64,000 nucleotides of DNA from Catonia carolina (GCA_035578175.1 JAQMRL010000001.1:50429553-50493552), one strand, 5' to 3'. Counted from the stretch's first letter, positions 10,296 through 21,576 are shown. Notes: generated by a model from the letters alone, not told the origin. Translations and numbers: made by a program.

Positions 10296-11692
10296 ATGGC
10301 TATGAAAAAACTACAATCTACTAATGAGAATAATTTGGGTATGGAATCGTCGAGTAATGGGAAAATAACTGTACATGATGGAGAAAATCAACACCCTGCA
10401 GATGCTTTTGAAAATCAACCTGTAGAAGACGGTAAAAATAAACCTGGTAGGTATATTTTTTAGAAATAATTAATATTAAAATAATAATATGGCCGTCTCC
10501 GTGTTTCAGTGATTAACATGCTACCCTCCAAAGCGGAGGTCACGGGTTCGTTTCCCGGCCATGGTCTGGAAAATTATTACAATGTCAAATCCACTGTACC
10601 TCATTCCAATGTATTCGCTAATAACCAAGATGTTTATGCGACCTAAAATAAATAAGATTCATGACATTAGAAAAAGTACTCTTCAATGAATCCCACACAT
10701 ATGAATGAATGTTTGAATCAATGCACGTGTGCTATCACGAATGAATTTTATTTATTTATTTATTTATTTTTTTTTTTGGCAGGAAATTCAAACAGTGTAA
10801 ATATAAAAAATTATCGTAGTTCGAGTACTTCCAGTTCCTCATCTTCATCATCTTCCAGTTCTTCATCTTCTGGAAGTGACGAGTCTTCTTCTGAAGATTG
10901 TGACGATATTATCAACGACAGGTTGTACGATCCTAAAAGCGATGAGGAAAGTAGCTCAGAAGAATACGATTCCAATGATCACGCTAAAGCAAATAGCGAT
11001 CGTGGCTCTTCTACTATCAACCACGGTAATTTAGATTTAAGTATCAGTAGCCATAATCTATCCACAACTTCTCAGGATTTAAGTTCAATCAGTAGTAATA
11101 CTCCATCCACATCTACTCAGGAAATTCCGATTTTAGGGAGCCCTTTAAAAAAAAGTGTAAAGCGTACAAGGAACACAGAAAAGTGAAAAAGGAATCTTTT
11201 GAAGAAATTGAGAAACACAGGAGAGGCATATGAAACTCACACAAAGAGAAAAAAAGTCCGAAAGCAAAGAGAAATGAAAGCTGCGTGTGTTCATTTAAGT
11301 TTAGTGAAGACGAAAGAGAGAAGCTATTCTCAACCTTTTGGTCTTTAGGCTAGCTCGAGAAACAGAGACAATTTATAAACAGTTCAATGACGGCTATTGT
11401 ACCACAATATAGATACGTTCGTGTTGGAGGTACAAGAAACCCACGAAAACATAACAATGCCTTCTACTTTAATAAAAATGACCAAAAAATTCGAGTGTGT
11501 AAAGTATTTTTCAATAATACGTTAGATATAAATGATAGGACAGTACGCACAGTACAGGAAAAACTAAATAAAATGGCAAATGTACTACTCGAATCAGATC
11601 AACGAGGAAGACACGGAAAGCAAAAGACTCTGGACCCGGCTATACGTGAAGAGATTCGAGCTCATATCAATTCCATTCCGAAAATCGAAAGC
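10296..11692 (+). pseudogene. Decayed two-exon insect transposon-associated gene
   Basis: Exon 1 (10296-10446) starts at ATG and ends in CTG|GTAGGT. Exon 2 starts at 10783 after a T-rich tract and CAG. The join is in phase and gives a continuous acidic, Asn/Ser-rich protein with a long Ser run, ending at a TGA at 11184-11186. Beyond that stop other frames continue the same protein. First comes a basic KRNLLKKLRNTG segment, then CSFKFSEDEREKLFSTFWSLG in another frame (about 11277-11348). Last is a segment at 11387-11692 with CKVFFNNTLDI, DQRGRHGK and HINSIPKIES. From general knowledge these motifs belong to a multicopy uncharacterised insect protein family tied to DNA transposons. At least one nonsense and two frameshift lesions make this copy dead. 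Confidence 0.6.
10491..10660 (+). repeat. tRNA-derived SINE-like insertion in the intron
   Basis: A GGCCGTCTCCGTGTTTCAG segment with a box A-like stretch is followed at about 10549 by a box B-like GGGTTCGTTTCCC. An unrelated 80-nt body then ends in CGACCTAAAATAAATAAG. The 5' and 3' acceptor arms do not pair, so this is not a functional tRNA gene. Its body differs from the SINE family at 43000, 45872 and 50930. Confidence 0.55.
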
Positions 11693-11722
11693 TGAATCCT
11701 GAACCAAGACCTGACAGTTCTG

Positions 11723-13324
11723 TTGAAAGTGACATCCGGCATACTCCGAAAAATTATCAAACAAATCCTGAGAAACCAAGAAGCACATCAGACAAAACTT
11801 TCTTTTAAATGTGATTTTGATACTTCAGGAAATGGTAATTATATTTTTGATTTGTCCATTATTAGAAATGCAATCAAAATTTTTGTGATGTGTAAATTTT
11901 GTTTTGTCACAGACTGCATTGAACTTTTTGTCTCGGAAAAGAAACAGAATGGATTAGCAGTTACTGCTGAGTTGAAGTGTTCAGTTTGTCATAAGACTAG
12001 TAAATTCAATACCTCAGCTATATCTAATTGCGGCAAACATGAAATAAATGTAAAATTTGTTTACGCGATGAGAACAATAGGTCAGGGTTTAAATGCTGGT
12101 AATACCTTCTGCTCACTGCTTGATTTGCCCTCACCTCCTCAAAAATATCACCAATATAATAAAATATTGTTGAAAGTTTTAGAAGCTACTGCTTAAGACA
12201 GCACGCTTAGAGCTACTGAAGAAGCTGTAGCAAAAAGTGGTGGCTGTCGTAACCTGGCCGTATGTCTGGACGGCTCATGGCAACGCCGTGGACATAAATC
12301 TTTGAACGGATTTGTCAGTGCGATAAGTTTTGAAACTGGAAAAGTTTTAGACATTGCAGTGATGTCTAAATATTGTCAAGTTTGTGAAGTTTCTAAGGAT
12401 CCTGCAGTCTTAGAAACCCATAAATGTACCAGAAATTTTCAAGGAGCAAGTGGTAATATGGAAGTAACTGGAGCTCTAAAATTGTTTCGTAATTCACTTA
12501 ACCGTGATGTGCGCTATGTGAAATACTTAGGCGACGGTGATTGTAAAGGGTTTCAGAAAGTAGTGGAAGATTCTCCATACAATGATGAAGTAGCTATAGA
12601 AAAATTGGAGTGTATCAACCATGTTCATAAGAGGATGGGTACAAGATTGAGAGACTTGCATAAAAGTATGAAAGGAAAGTTATTATCAGATGGAAAAGTT
12701 ATTGGGGGCAAATCGAGACTTACTTTGGTTGAAATAGATAAGCTACAAAAATATTATGGTTTAGCTATTAGAAGAGGTGTAAACAATTTGGAACAGATGA
12801 GAAAAAATGTTTGGGCAACTTATTTCCACCGTATCTCAACAAATAAAGTTCCGTAGCATGGTTTGTGTCCAAAAGCGGAAGACCCTGACTGCTGGTGTGA
12901 ATACCACAAATGTAAAGCAATAGGAAAAAATTACAATCACTCAAAGAGCCTACCAGCACCTGTTATGCATGCAATAAAGGGAATTTATCAAGACTTGGCT
13001 AATCCATCTTTATTATCTAAATGTCTTCACGGTATGACTCAAAATAATAATGAAAGTTTTAATAATGTTGTGCGGTCTATTATCCCAAAAAACACATTTG
13101 TTAGACTAGAAATACTTAGATTAGGAGAACTAAATGCAGTTGTAACATTTAATGATGGCTCAAATAGCAAACTGTGCATTTACAAAAGATTAGGACTAAA
13201 GTTGTGTGGTCGGTCAGTGACAGCTATTCGAAAAGCTGATACCGCGCGAGTTAAGAAAGCTGAAATAGCTCTAACAAATATGACCAAAGAAGCAAGAAAA
13301 GCAAGAAAAGGAAGAGGAGAGTAG
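11723..13324 (+). pseudogene. Mutator-like transposase with two in-frame stops
   Basis: A single frame of 534 codons runs from 11723 to 13324, broken only by TAA at 12194-12196 and TAG at 12854-12856. The N-terminal part has two CxxC pairs (CKFC, CSVCHKT) and a FVYAMRTIGQGLNAGNTFC segment. The core has VCLDGSWQRRGHKSLNG (probable first catalytic Asp), a YLGDGDCKGF motif (second Asp), CINHVHKRMGTRLRDL, and HGMTQNNNESFNNVV, where the third acidic residue is expected. This order matches the Mutator-like transposase domain seen in many insect genomes. An upstream stretch in another frame (about 11696-11800) may be its N-terminus after a one-base shift. The light damage suggests fairly recent death. 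Confidence 0.8.
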
Positions 13325-13481
13325 GGGAGCTAAAGGAACTTATGGTGCAGGTCGATTTTAGGTAAGTTAAACTTTAAGGCCCGTTTCCCGTAATTTTACT
13401 TTTTTATTACAAAGGTACATTTTTCTCCAAAACTATTTGATGTAGAAACTTGAATTTTTTTGTGAAATTTCTTTATAATAT
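13325..13481 (+). other. Probable 3' UTR or tail of the Mutator-like element
   Basis: A short AT-rich non-coding stretch lies between the transposase stop and the solo LTR. No terminal repeat was identified. Confidence 0.4.
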
Positions 13482-13911
13482 TGTTACAACTCGTTATAGT
13501 GAAGTAAAATTGTAAACTTTTATTTAATTAATTCACATATAGTTATTTAACAAAATTATGTAACAAGAAAATAAACTAACCTTTACAAACTACAACAATG
13601 AATAGAGTTTGTGAAAATAAGATCTTAAACAATTAAAACAATTCAGTTCACGCAATTTATTAACAATAAAATAAAATAAGCAATATCCCTTACCAAATTA
13701 AACATTAAATACAATATCTGTTGACAAAATAACAAACTTCACAGTAACAAAGAATCCCGTACAATTTAGACCACTAACACGTCAGCCATTCAAACTGCGA
13801 CCGCGTCCCAACAATGGAAATCTTCGTTTTTTATATTTAACCAGTCAGCTGTTTATGAGAAGCTGATTTTATTTGACCAGCTGATTTTATTTTCGCCACT
13901 TCATTATAACA
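13482..13911 (-). mobile_element. Solo LTR with 4-bp target duplication
   Basis: The 430-bp segment starts TGTTACAAC and ends TTATAACA on the plus strand and is flanked on both sides by ATAT (13478-13481 and 13912-13915). TG...CA ends and a 4-bp duplication fit a Ty3/gypsy-type LTR left by LTR-LTR recombination. On the minus strand a TATAAAAAA box and a later AATAAA signal suggest minus orientation. It is unrelated in sequence to the LTRs at 20845 and 26616. Confidence 0.75.
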
Positions 13912-13915
13912 ATAT

Positions 13916-14099
13916 AATAGAACTCTAGAACTAAAATTATTGTCATAGTAACTTCCACTTTTAAGAAAATAAGTTTTGTCTAAAAAAATGCAAATTCTGG
14001 AATGTTGGGAAAAAAATTCTGAAAAATTTAATTTTAGTCAAAAATTGATAATTTTACTTCCAAAAGTTAAGGAAGTATGATAGATATACTGAAAAAAAT
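13916..14099. other. AT-rich spacer before the hAT relic
   Basis: No coding or terminal-repeat signal is visible. It may hold the decayed 5' part of the hAT element. Confidence 0.3.
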
Positions 14100-15469
14100 T
14101 TGGTTCATGTAGCTCAAACAGTTAATGAGAAAAATGTACCTAAATATGTCAAATTTAAAATTGGAGAGATCGAGCGGTCGCGCTCCCCTTACAAGATAAA
14201 GAGTTTGCACTTCAACTGGATAAGGCAACTGACAGTAACAAAGATCCGCATCCTCATATGCTTTATTAGGTTTATTAATGAGAGTTCGAACGTCGAGGAT
14301 ATTTGTTCTGCAACCAAATTAAAGGGGGAACTACAGGCCAAGATCAGTTTGAGATTTTAGATAAGTTTGTAGCAGATAATGATATTGATCGGGGAAAATG
14401 TGTCGGTGTTTGCATCGACGGAGGCAGTTCCATGGCGGGTCGTCACAAGGGGCTGCAAACACTCATCCAGGAGAAAGCGCCCAATGCTATTTGGACGCAT
14501 TGCATGATACATAGAGAAGCACTAGCTGCGGAGCAGCTCAGTAAGGAGCTTCATGATACAATGAAGACAGTCATCGGAGTTATAAACTTTATTAAGAACA
14601 CTCTTAAAAAGGTCAGATTTTTTGAACAGATGTGTAATGACATGGGATCACAACATTCACGAGTATTGTTCTATAGTAGTTCTCGTTGGTTGTCCCTCAG
14701 AAACTCCTTTTCTAGAGTATTTGAGTTGAGACAAGAAATGTATGCCTACTTAAAACAAGAGAATCATGCGTGCCGCGAGTTTTATTAATACGGACTTTCT
14801 CTTAAAGCTAGCCATTCTTACAGATTTGTTTGAAAAATTGAACATACTGAACAAGTCTTTGCAAGGGAACAACACAAACATCTTGAATTTATCGGCCAAA
14901 GTAGAAGCTTTCAAAAAGAAACTTGACCTGTGGAAAAGCTGCATAGCGAAAGATGATTTCACAAGATTTCCCACCCTAAAACAATTTCTTGAAGAAAATG
15001 AATTGAAGGTTGATGACGATCTCCGTGCAGTTTTTTTACAGTACCTTTCCAAATTGAAAGTGTATTTTGATGGATACCTCCCTCTTGACAATATTGCTCA
15101 ATCCAAGTGGGTATCGCATCCATTCAACGAAGAGGTGCCCCAGCACCTCTTCGTGGCGAAGAGAGTGAGCAACTGATAGATATCTCAACGGATACCACTC
15201 TCAAATCCTCATTCCAAACACAAACATTACCTGAGTTTTGGAGCGACGTTGAAAAGCAATACCCGCAAATTTCAAGGAAAGCTTTGCGGGTCTTAACTCC
15301 ATTCGCAACATCCTACCTGTGCGAGGCTGGTTTCTCAGCGGTGGCAGTTATTAAATCAAAATATAGAGCCAATCTTAAGATAGAAAAAGAAATACGAGTG
15401 GCGATTTCAAAAATAATTCCTAAATTCAACGATTTAATTCAAGATAAGCAAGCACACCCTTCACACTGA
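14100..15469 (+). pseudogene. hAT transposase (ZBED/FAM200-like), frameshifted
   Basis: Pieces in different frames add up to a hAT-superfamily transposase. A LICFIRFINESS segment leads into CVGVCIDGGSSMAG (catalytic Asp region), WTHCMIHREALAAEQL and SSSRWLSLRNSFSRVFELR. A helical stretch then runs through FPTLKQFLEEN, and the C-terminal dimerisation block has LRVLTPFATSYLCEAGFSAV and IKSKYRANLKIEKEIRVA. Frame changes occur near 14320, 14768 and 15130-15165. The last coincides with an inserted perfect hairpin at 15128-15153. The N-terminal BED finger is not seen. This lineage resembles ZBED5/FAM200-type hAT transposases. Confidence 0.8.
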
Positions 15470-15600
15470 CTATCATGCAAGACCTTCCTAATCTTGCAGA
15501 CTTGACAGTTTAATTATATATTTGTGCAAGATTTTAAACTGTAAATGAAATAATTATTTTTTTGTTTGAATTGCAATTATTTGTAAGACACATATACGCT
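15470..15600. other. Spacer between hAT and R1 relics
   Basis: A non-coding, AT-rich stretch. GTGCAAGATTTTAAACTGT near 15523 may be part of the hAT end, but no partner repeat was found. Confidence 0.3.
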
Positions 15601-17201
15601 TCTCGGCCTCTGGCCCCACTGTCCTGGCGAGGGGCATCGTCTTGGCGATTTCCTAAAGAAAGCCGGCAAGCCTGTTTGTGTGCTATGCAAGGCGGTTCGG
15701 GGAGCAGACCCCGGCCACCGGGCTGGTAGCAGACAGTGCGAAGTCGTGAGCCTAGCACGGAGACGGGTTATTGAGACGAACCACTATGGCCAGCAGTGAG
15801 CAGACGGAAGACCGTGGGGGGACTACCAAGTCGAACGCTTGCGCCTGGGTCAGTTAAATCTGCACCACTCCCGGGCGGCCACTCAGGAGGCCTCTCAGTT
15901 AATGCAGGAGCGACGTCTTGACGTTCTCCTGACCCAGGAGCCATACACTGTCGGCCAAAGGGCGGTCGGGTTCGTCGATGGGTGTGCAGTGGTGCATACA
16001 TGAGGGCTCGGCCACTCTCGGCGGTGGTGGTGATCACTGGCATAGAAGTTTTCTGGCTGTGTGACCAGGGGTACGCTCGGCGTCGTACTTGTTGCGGGAT
16101 ACTTTCAACCCGCGAAGGAAATGGATTTCATGCTCACCAAGCTGGGGCGGATCCCGGACAGCTAGTTGCCTTGATCCCGGGCGTTAGAGTGCTAGTTGCC
16201 TTGGACGCTAATGCGAAATCGAACCTCTGGGGTTCTCCCATCAATGACCTCAGAGGGGCGGCCCTATCGCAATTCATAGAAGCCAGGCGCCTCCACTGTG
16301 TGAATATAGCAGAGCAGGGCCCAACCTATTCATTAGAGTTGGATCAAAGCTATACTCATGTTACCCTAGTAACGGGTAACCTTCTTCGTAGCACCAGTGG
16401 ATGGACGGTTTGGCCAGGGCTTGGCCTTAGCGGTGAGATATCGCACGGTTTCGTGGGCCCCGAGAAATGCCTAGTGATTCCAAGACGCTACACGCCTAGG
16501 GACACTGATCACGGCAGACTGACAGCCGATTGGACCCGGACCATGCTCGACTTGGAGTGGAAGATGGACTCCAGAGAGGAAGTTGAGGCAACAGCGGCGA
16601 GATTTTCATCGGCAGTTCAGGCCGTCTGTGAAAGGGTACTCCGGCGGCCCGAAAGGCCAATGGTTGCCCCGGTAGCAGGCGGGCCGGGCCCCCGGGCGCT
16701 GGTCGCTGGATCTCGTTTCAGACCCAGTGTCCCGTGGTGGTCCACAGATCAAACTGCCCTGCATGGGAGGGTGAGGTCTGCGTTGAAGCGGCTCCAGCGT
16801 TGTCGTCGTCACGATGATTACAGGGCTGAGCTGCGGATACGCTACCTCCACGCCAGGAGATTTTACACCGCTCAAGTAAAAGCGGCCAAGAGACGACAGT
16901 TTGAGGAGTCCATGCGGAAGGTTCAGACTGAGCCGTGGCGGGCTGCCCAGCTCTTATATCGGCTTATCATCCGGTCAGTCTTGTCCAGTGTCCGATGCGG
17001 TGACGGCGGGTTCACTAGAACATTGAAGAGACCTACCGTGCGTTCTTGGATACTCTGTTTCCGAACGCCCCCGAAGGCGAGACACTGCGGATCGGGGAGG
17101 GCGAGGAGCCTCCTTACCTCGCCGTGAGGCGTGTCGAGCTGGAGGATCTAGACAAGGCGGTTTCAAGAATAGCCCTGAGGCGTGCGCCGGGGCTGTTACT
17201 C
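15601..17201 (+). mobile_element. R1-clade non-LTR retrotransposon fragment
   Basis: A GC-rich island in an AT-rich region. It holds the last zinc knuckle of ORF1 (a Cys-x2-Cys...HRAGSRQC pattern at about 15675-15735) and then the start of ORF2. ORF2 begins near 15810 with RLGQLNLHHSRAATQEA and DVLLTQEPYTV, the N-terminal AP-endonuclease motifs of R1/TRAS-type elements. It breaks off at about 17201 just before the RT domain, within RIALRRAPG. Both the 5' UTR/ORF1 and the RT onward are missing, so this is an internal piece of an old copy. Its base composition differs sharply from both neighbours. Confidence 0.75.
15800..17201 (+). pseudogene. R1-type ORF2 endonuclease, multiple frameshifts
   Basis: The endonuclease is spread over three frames. 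The first (15800 to about 15995) ends at a TGA. A short second piece (about 16058-16160) has VTRGTLGVVLVAGYFQPAKE. The third is open from about 16150 to 17127 and contains VLVALDANAKSNLWGSP (Asp/Asn motif), RLHCVNIAEQGPTYS and LSGEISHGFVG. The final LSGEISHG should hold the SDH motif, and that Asp-His pair is degraded. A basic linker follows, with VPWWSTDQTALHGRVRSALK. No RT is encoded. The first 50 residues of the 15982 frame are out of register with the domain. Confidence 0.7.
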
Positions 17202-17780
17202 CCAACTTAAATATTTGTTAATATTTTATGCAGTTAAGAATGTGCGTCTGTTTTGATTTTAAATACAGCGAAATTTCAATATCTATTATTCATTTTTTCC
17301 TGAGTAATTCACATGAATCTTTTCAGAATTAAATTTTCTACAAATTTATTTAAGAAAATATACACCTTTATTTACCATTTATGGAAGTAATCTTACGTTA
17401 AACACAAAAATGTGTTATTTCTTTGCAACAATTCTTGTGTTTTATGTAAGATATCTCTGAAAGTATTGCATGTACAGCTCTGCAACCAATTTTATTCAAT
17501 TTTTCAGATTAAAAACCATAAGAAACAATCGTATTTGTATCTTTGTAACTACCTTTAACATTTTTATACGGCCTTACTTCACCGAGGGTACAGAGTTCTA
17601 GGTGAAATTTTTCGCTAGCCGTAACTCGCTAACTAAGCGTTTTCAGGCGTATGTTTATATGAACTTTTTTCTTATTTTTAGCTATAGAATGAGATCCCAA
17701 GAGATTGCCGTATAGTTTTGAATCACTCGGTATAACTACAACCTGAAAAAATAAAGTAATTTTCTTTATTTTTCTTGCAG
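17202..17780 (+). other. AT-rich upstream or intron of the piggyBac locus
   Basis: No coding signal is visible. It ends in a pyrimidine tract and TTGCAG at 17775-17780, a good splice acceptor for the piggyBac exon that follows, so at least part is probably intron. The first exon was not found. Confidence 0.45.
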
Positions 17781-18006
17781 GTTCTTTCCGCCCCCACTTG
17801 TTGATCCTGGTGCATTTGTACTTCCTGATGATTTAGAAGTGAAGGAACCGTTTCAGTACTTTTCCCGTTACATAAATGAAGCATGTTTTGAAGATATGGC
17901 TACCTTTATGAATATAAGGTATGTGGAGTTGATGGGGAAATCACTTAATTGCACTTCAAATGAGATAAAAATTTTCTGGGGAGCTAGCATTGTATTACAC
18001 TTGATA
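17781..18006 (+). pseudogene. piggyBac transposase exon, segment 1 of 4
   Basis: After a TTGCAG acceptor the frame encodes a PGBD-type N-terminal region: a Pro-rich PPLVDPG motif, LEVKEPFQYFSRYINEACFE, then LNCTSNEIKIFWGASIVLH. The reading frame is interrupted at 18006 by the poly(A) end of an I-clade insertion and resumes at 20711. This piggyBac is the oldest layer of the nested cluster at 17781-32387. Confidence 0.8.
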
Positions 18007-18515
18007 TATATATTTTTTTTTTATTTTTTTTTTTTTAAGGCGAAAAACCTTGGCGAGGTTATCGCCTGTTGTTCTACACAAGGGTGTAAAAAACCCGGGT
18101 GCAGAACGCCATTTTTTTTAATATATATATATGAAATATCTAAAATCTTATAATCTAGTATCACAGACAGGCTAAAAAACGCTAAAAACACAAAAAAACA
18201 TACACACATAAACTTAAACTTAATATCACAGTTAGAAAAGAAAACGCAAAAATGACATTGACACTTATGTAATTAAAATCTTAAAAACTAGTATCACAAC
18301 CAAAAAATTAAAAAATTACATAAAAAAAAAGAAAATATCACAGACATAAAAGATCACAAAAGGCTGTAAAGGGGCCATATAATAAAAACACAAACATTTA
18401 AATGTAAACGTTAGGGTAAAACTAATAGGACATTAGACACTGTTGTATACACTGATCGATCTTAAAAATTTCAAAGCCGCGTCCAAAATAGGGGTTTCGT
18501 CACCGAGTATATTCC

Positions 18516-19946
18516 TTATGTCAGAGGGAATCTTGAATCGCCGACGCAATCAACCAATACATGTTTGACTGTCAAAGGACAATCGCACCTGCCACAAACT
18601 GGAGCATCACCAGACGTCATGAGATACCCATGGGTTAATCTGGTGTGCCCAATTCTAAGTCGCGCGATGACAACTTCTTCCCTTCTGTTCGTCCTCAGTG
18701 ACGTAGACCAAGGCTTAACAATAGGTTTAATGTCCCGTAGCTTGTTGCCAAGAGAACCAGTCCATTCTACCTGCCAGGAATCAGTGATAACCCGCTTCAC
18801 CAGACTCACAAAATCAGACATTATCAGATATTGTGTGAAAGCCGGTTGACGAGCAGCCTCCTTAGCGGCCAAATCAGCAGTCTCATTTCCCGGGATTCCA
18901 GCATGACCCGGAACCCAGCAGAAAACAACACTTACACTTCTATCGTTTAGCTGCTTCACGGTGCCGTGGACATCTGCAACTAGCGGGTGGCGTGAATATA
19001 TATCACTAATCGACTGCAGGGCACTGAGTGAATCAGTGCACACCAACACCCGACGCCCACGCACACAGACTACTGACAGAGCTTTACTAATTGCATAAAG
19101 TTCAGCCGTGTAAATACTGGTTCCCGCAGGTAATCCAAACAAATAGGTTCTCCCATTAGCAACAAACGAGCAACCAACTCCAACATCCGACTTTGATCCA
19201 TCAGTGTATACAACCGTAGATGGTTTAATAGCTTCAACTAACTCACTGAAAATGCTATTAAACACCACAGAGCTTGTGCCTGCCTTTGAGTATTTACTCA
19301 TCTCAAAGTTAAAGTGTAACTGAGCGATGGTCCAGGGTGGAAATAGACAAGAATTACATGGGTAGACACGAAGAATCGCAATATCGAGGTTGTTGCATAT
19401 CTCCAACGCTCTTACACCGAATGGTGAAGGCTGTCGGGCGTTCATCAGATGCAAATCATGACAGGGGTTGTTGAGAATGATGTCATGCAAGAAATGATAA
19501 GGTCTAGCTTTCAACTTTGCAAAGTACGTCAATAGAAGCTGCTGGCGACGTCTGTATAACGACACTTCTCCACTCTCAACTAAGATGCTGACAACAGGGC
19601 TAGAACGGAAAGCACCTGTAGACAATCGTAAACATGAATTGTGAACACTCTCAAGCATTCTTAGCGAAGTGGGAGTAGCAGATGAGTACGCTACAGCGCC
19701 ATAATCTATACGTGATCGCACTAGAGCCTTGTAGAACCTTATCATACATGATCTATCAGCTCCCCAACATGTACCTGTAAGAACACGCAGAATATCAACC
19801 ACCTTTAAGCACCTAGCCCGTAGGTCTTTAATATGCGGAACCCATGTAAGTCTCTTGTCGAATACAACACCTAAAAACCTGATTTCAGTGCTAACTTCGA
19901 TATCCTGACCAATTAAATACAGTCTTGGAACATTATCAGTCCGTAT
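18516..19946 (-). pseudogene. Copy B ORF2: RT C-terminus and RNase H
   Basis: The frame covers the linker after the RT (GVVFDKRLTWVPH, CWGADRSCMIRFYKALVRSRIDYG) and the RNase H (YTDGSKSDVG, TAEL, CTDSLSAL, NETADLAAKE). Near its end 19 bp are missing between two GCGTC repeats, relative to copies at 810 and 29534. This shifts the frame and ends the protein at VGDSRFPLT. The glycines and acidic residues of RNase H are intact. Confidence 0.85.
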
Positions 19947-20710
19947 TCAGCAAAACTGAATGCATTTAGTCTTCTCAGGAGAAAAACTAAAGCCAGTCTG
20001 CCGTGACCATTCCTCAAGACGGTATATAGTTAGCTGTAGAGCTCGTTCAGCTGAGACAACATTTCTAGATGCAACATATATTGCAAAATCATCAACAAAC
20101 AACGAACATTTAACAGGGTATACGCAACTTTTCACAATATTGTTTATGGCAACCGCAAATAGGGTACAACTAATTACACTTCCTTTAGGTATACCATTCT
20201 CCAAGTCAAACCTGTCGGACAGACACTGACCAACCCTTACACGGAACGATCGTTCATCTAGAAAGTCCTTGATGAAGGCCAACATGTTTCCAGCGATGCC
20301 ACAATCCCGCAAGGTATTGAGGATACCTCGTCGCCAAGCTGTATCATATGCTTTTTTCAAATCAAAGAATACGGCAACGAGGCGCTGCCGCAATGCAAAC
20401 GCATTGCAGACAGCCGTCTCAAGGGCCACCAAGTGGTCTGTCGAAGACCTCCCTCTCCGAAAACCGCTCTGTTCAGGGGCGAGGAAGTTATTCTTTTCCA
20501 GATACCACATGAGACGACTGTTCACCATTCTTTCCATGACCTTACAAACAACACTTGTCAAGGAAATGGGACGGTAGTTGGAGGCCAATGTTTTATCTTT
20601 ACCAGGTTTGAGGATCGGAACAACAATTGCTTCTTTCCAAGTTTTTGGAAGCTTTCTAAAAGCGTAATTTTATTAAAAACATGTAGGAGTTGCCTTAACC
20701 CAGAATCCGG
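19947..20710 (-). pseudogene. Copy B ORF2: partial reverse transcriptase
   Basis: Contains RPISLTSVVCKVMERMV, FFDLKKAYDTAW (motif A), GIPKGSVISCTLF (motif B with Gln changed to Lys) and LFVDDFAIY (motif C). It is closed by a TGA at 19947-19949 where copy C has a sense codon. A 2-bp deletion near 20668 shifts the upstream part. Endonuclease and ORF1 are absent by 5' truncation. Confidence 0.85.
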
Positions 20711-20844
20711 TATTACTTGATAGGTTTCCCCAGGATTCGAATGTGTTGGGAAAGGAAAACGAGATACCCACTAACATCAGAAAATATTTCCAAAGATAGG
20801 TTTTATGTTTTAAGAAATAATTTAAAAGTCATTGACGACAATGC
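20711..20844 (+). pseudogene. piggyBac transposase, segment 2 of 4
   Basis: This resumes the piggyBac frame after copy B. It encodes LIGFPRIRMCWERKTRYPLT and then NISKDRFYVLRNNLKVIDDNA, typical of the region before the first catalytic Asp. It ends at 20844 against the truncated 3' LTR of the gypsy element. Its last 49 bp (20796-20844) are repeated at 27364-27412 on the other side of that element. Confidence 0.8.
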
Positions 20845-21576
20845 AAGGTCCGTTTCGGGATCTAGGTTATTAAATAATTAATACGCTAAAGTTTACAAAT
20901 TACAAATATTTATTAGACTAAAAGATTACAAAATAAATGATTAAACTAATTATAATTAAATACCACAATAAATGATTTAATAATTCACCTAAACTAAATA
21001 ACAAACAATAAATAACTTAATAACTTACTTAGCCTACTTACAATCACTTTTATAGATTACACTAACATACAACACAAACTGAATTCACCAAACTACACAT
21101 TAACTTTACAATACACACACAACAAAGAGACGGTATAACAATCTTACTCGGATACGTAATCTGTTTACGCCCCTCGACAATCAAATGGCAAAGATCACAC
21201 GAATACTGACTGACCGCACTCGGGGTCTCTTTTTTATACCTACTCATTCATAAAGAACGTTCCAGAACAACGTAGTGAAATCTACTCAAGTACAAAAATA
21301 ACTCTTTATTAATGAATGCTAGAAAAATCCTTTTGTTAACAAGTCAACTATTGTAAATAGAAAACGTAAACAACCCCATAAACAACTTCATAAAAATACC
21401 CTTTTTATAACACACAATACCCTTTTATAATAGGCGTACCATTATGGTTAAAACTGTCATTTACAAAACTGATCTTATTGTGTAAGTTATTGTTATTTTA
21501 TTATTTCTTAACTATGTTTATGAATGGAATTCTGGAAGGTTCGTGAGCGATCCCGTCTTTTCTCGATCTTGTTACA
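20845..21576 (-). repeat. 3' LTR of the gypsy element (16 bp short)
   Basis: In element sense it begins TGTAACAAGATCGAG at 21576. It ends at AAGGTCC-complementary sequence at 20845 rather than at TGTCACA, which the 5' LTR has. It contains a TATAAAAAAGAGACC promoter box near 21227-21240. The 61-residue frame inside both LTRs is not considered a gene. Confidence 0.9.

Larger units (their letters stand above)
18007..20710 (-). mobile_element. I-clade retrotransposon copy B inserted in piggyBac
   Basis: A minus-strand copy, 5' truncated within the RT domain, with its T-rich poly(A) end at 18007-18038. Target duplications TATTACACTTGATA (17993-18006) and TATTACTTGATA (20711-20722) flank it; the right copy has lost AC. 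Joining the flanks through one target copy restores the piggyBac frame (ASIVLHLIGFPRIRMCW). The 3' UTR is about 475 bp with two hairpins next to the poly(A). Confidence 0.9.

Noticed and set aside
10491..10575. Functional tRNA gene
   Set aside because: Box A and box B look-alikes are present but the acceptor arms do not pair and the anticodon arm is irregular. A SINE head is more likely.
15982..16130. N-terminus of the 381-codon frame as real protein
   Set aside because: The endonuclease signal is in other frames here, so this part is out of register.
21062..21247. 61-codon frame present in both gypsy LTRs
   Set aside because: It is duplicated only because the LTRs are identical, overlaps the promoter region, and has no domain.
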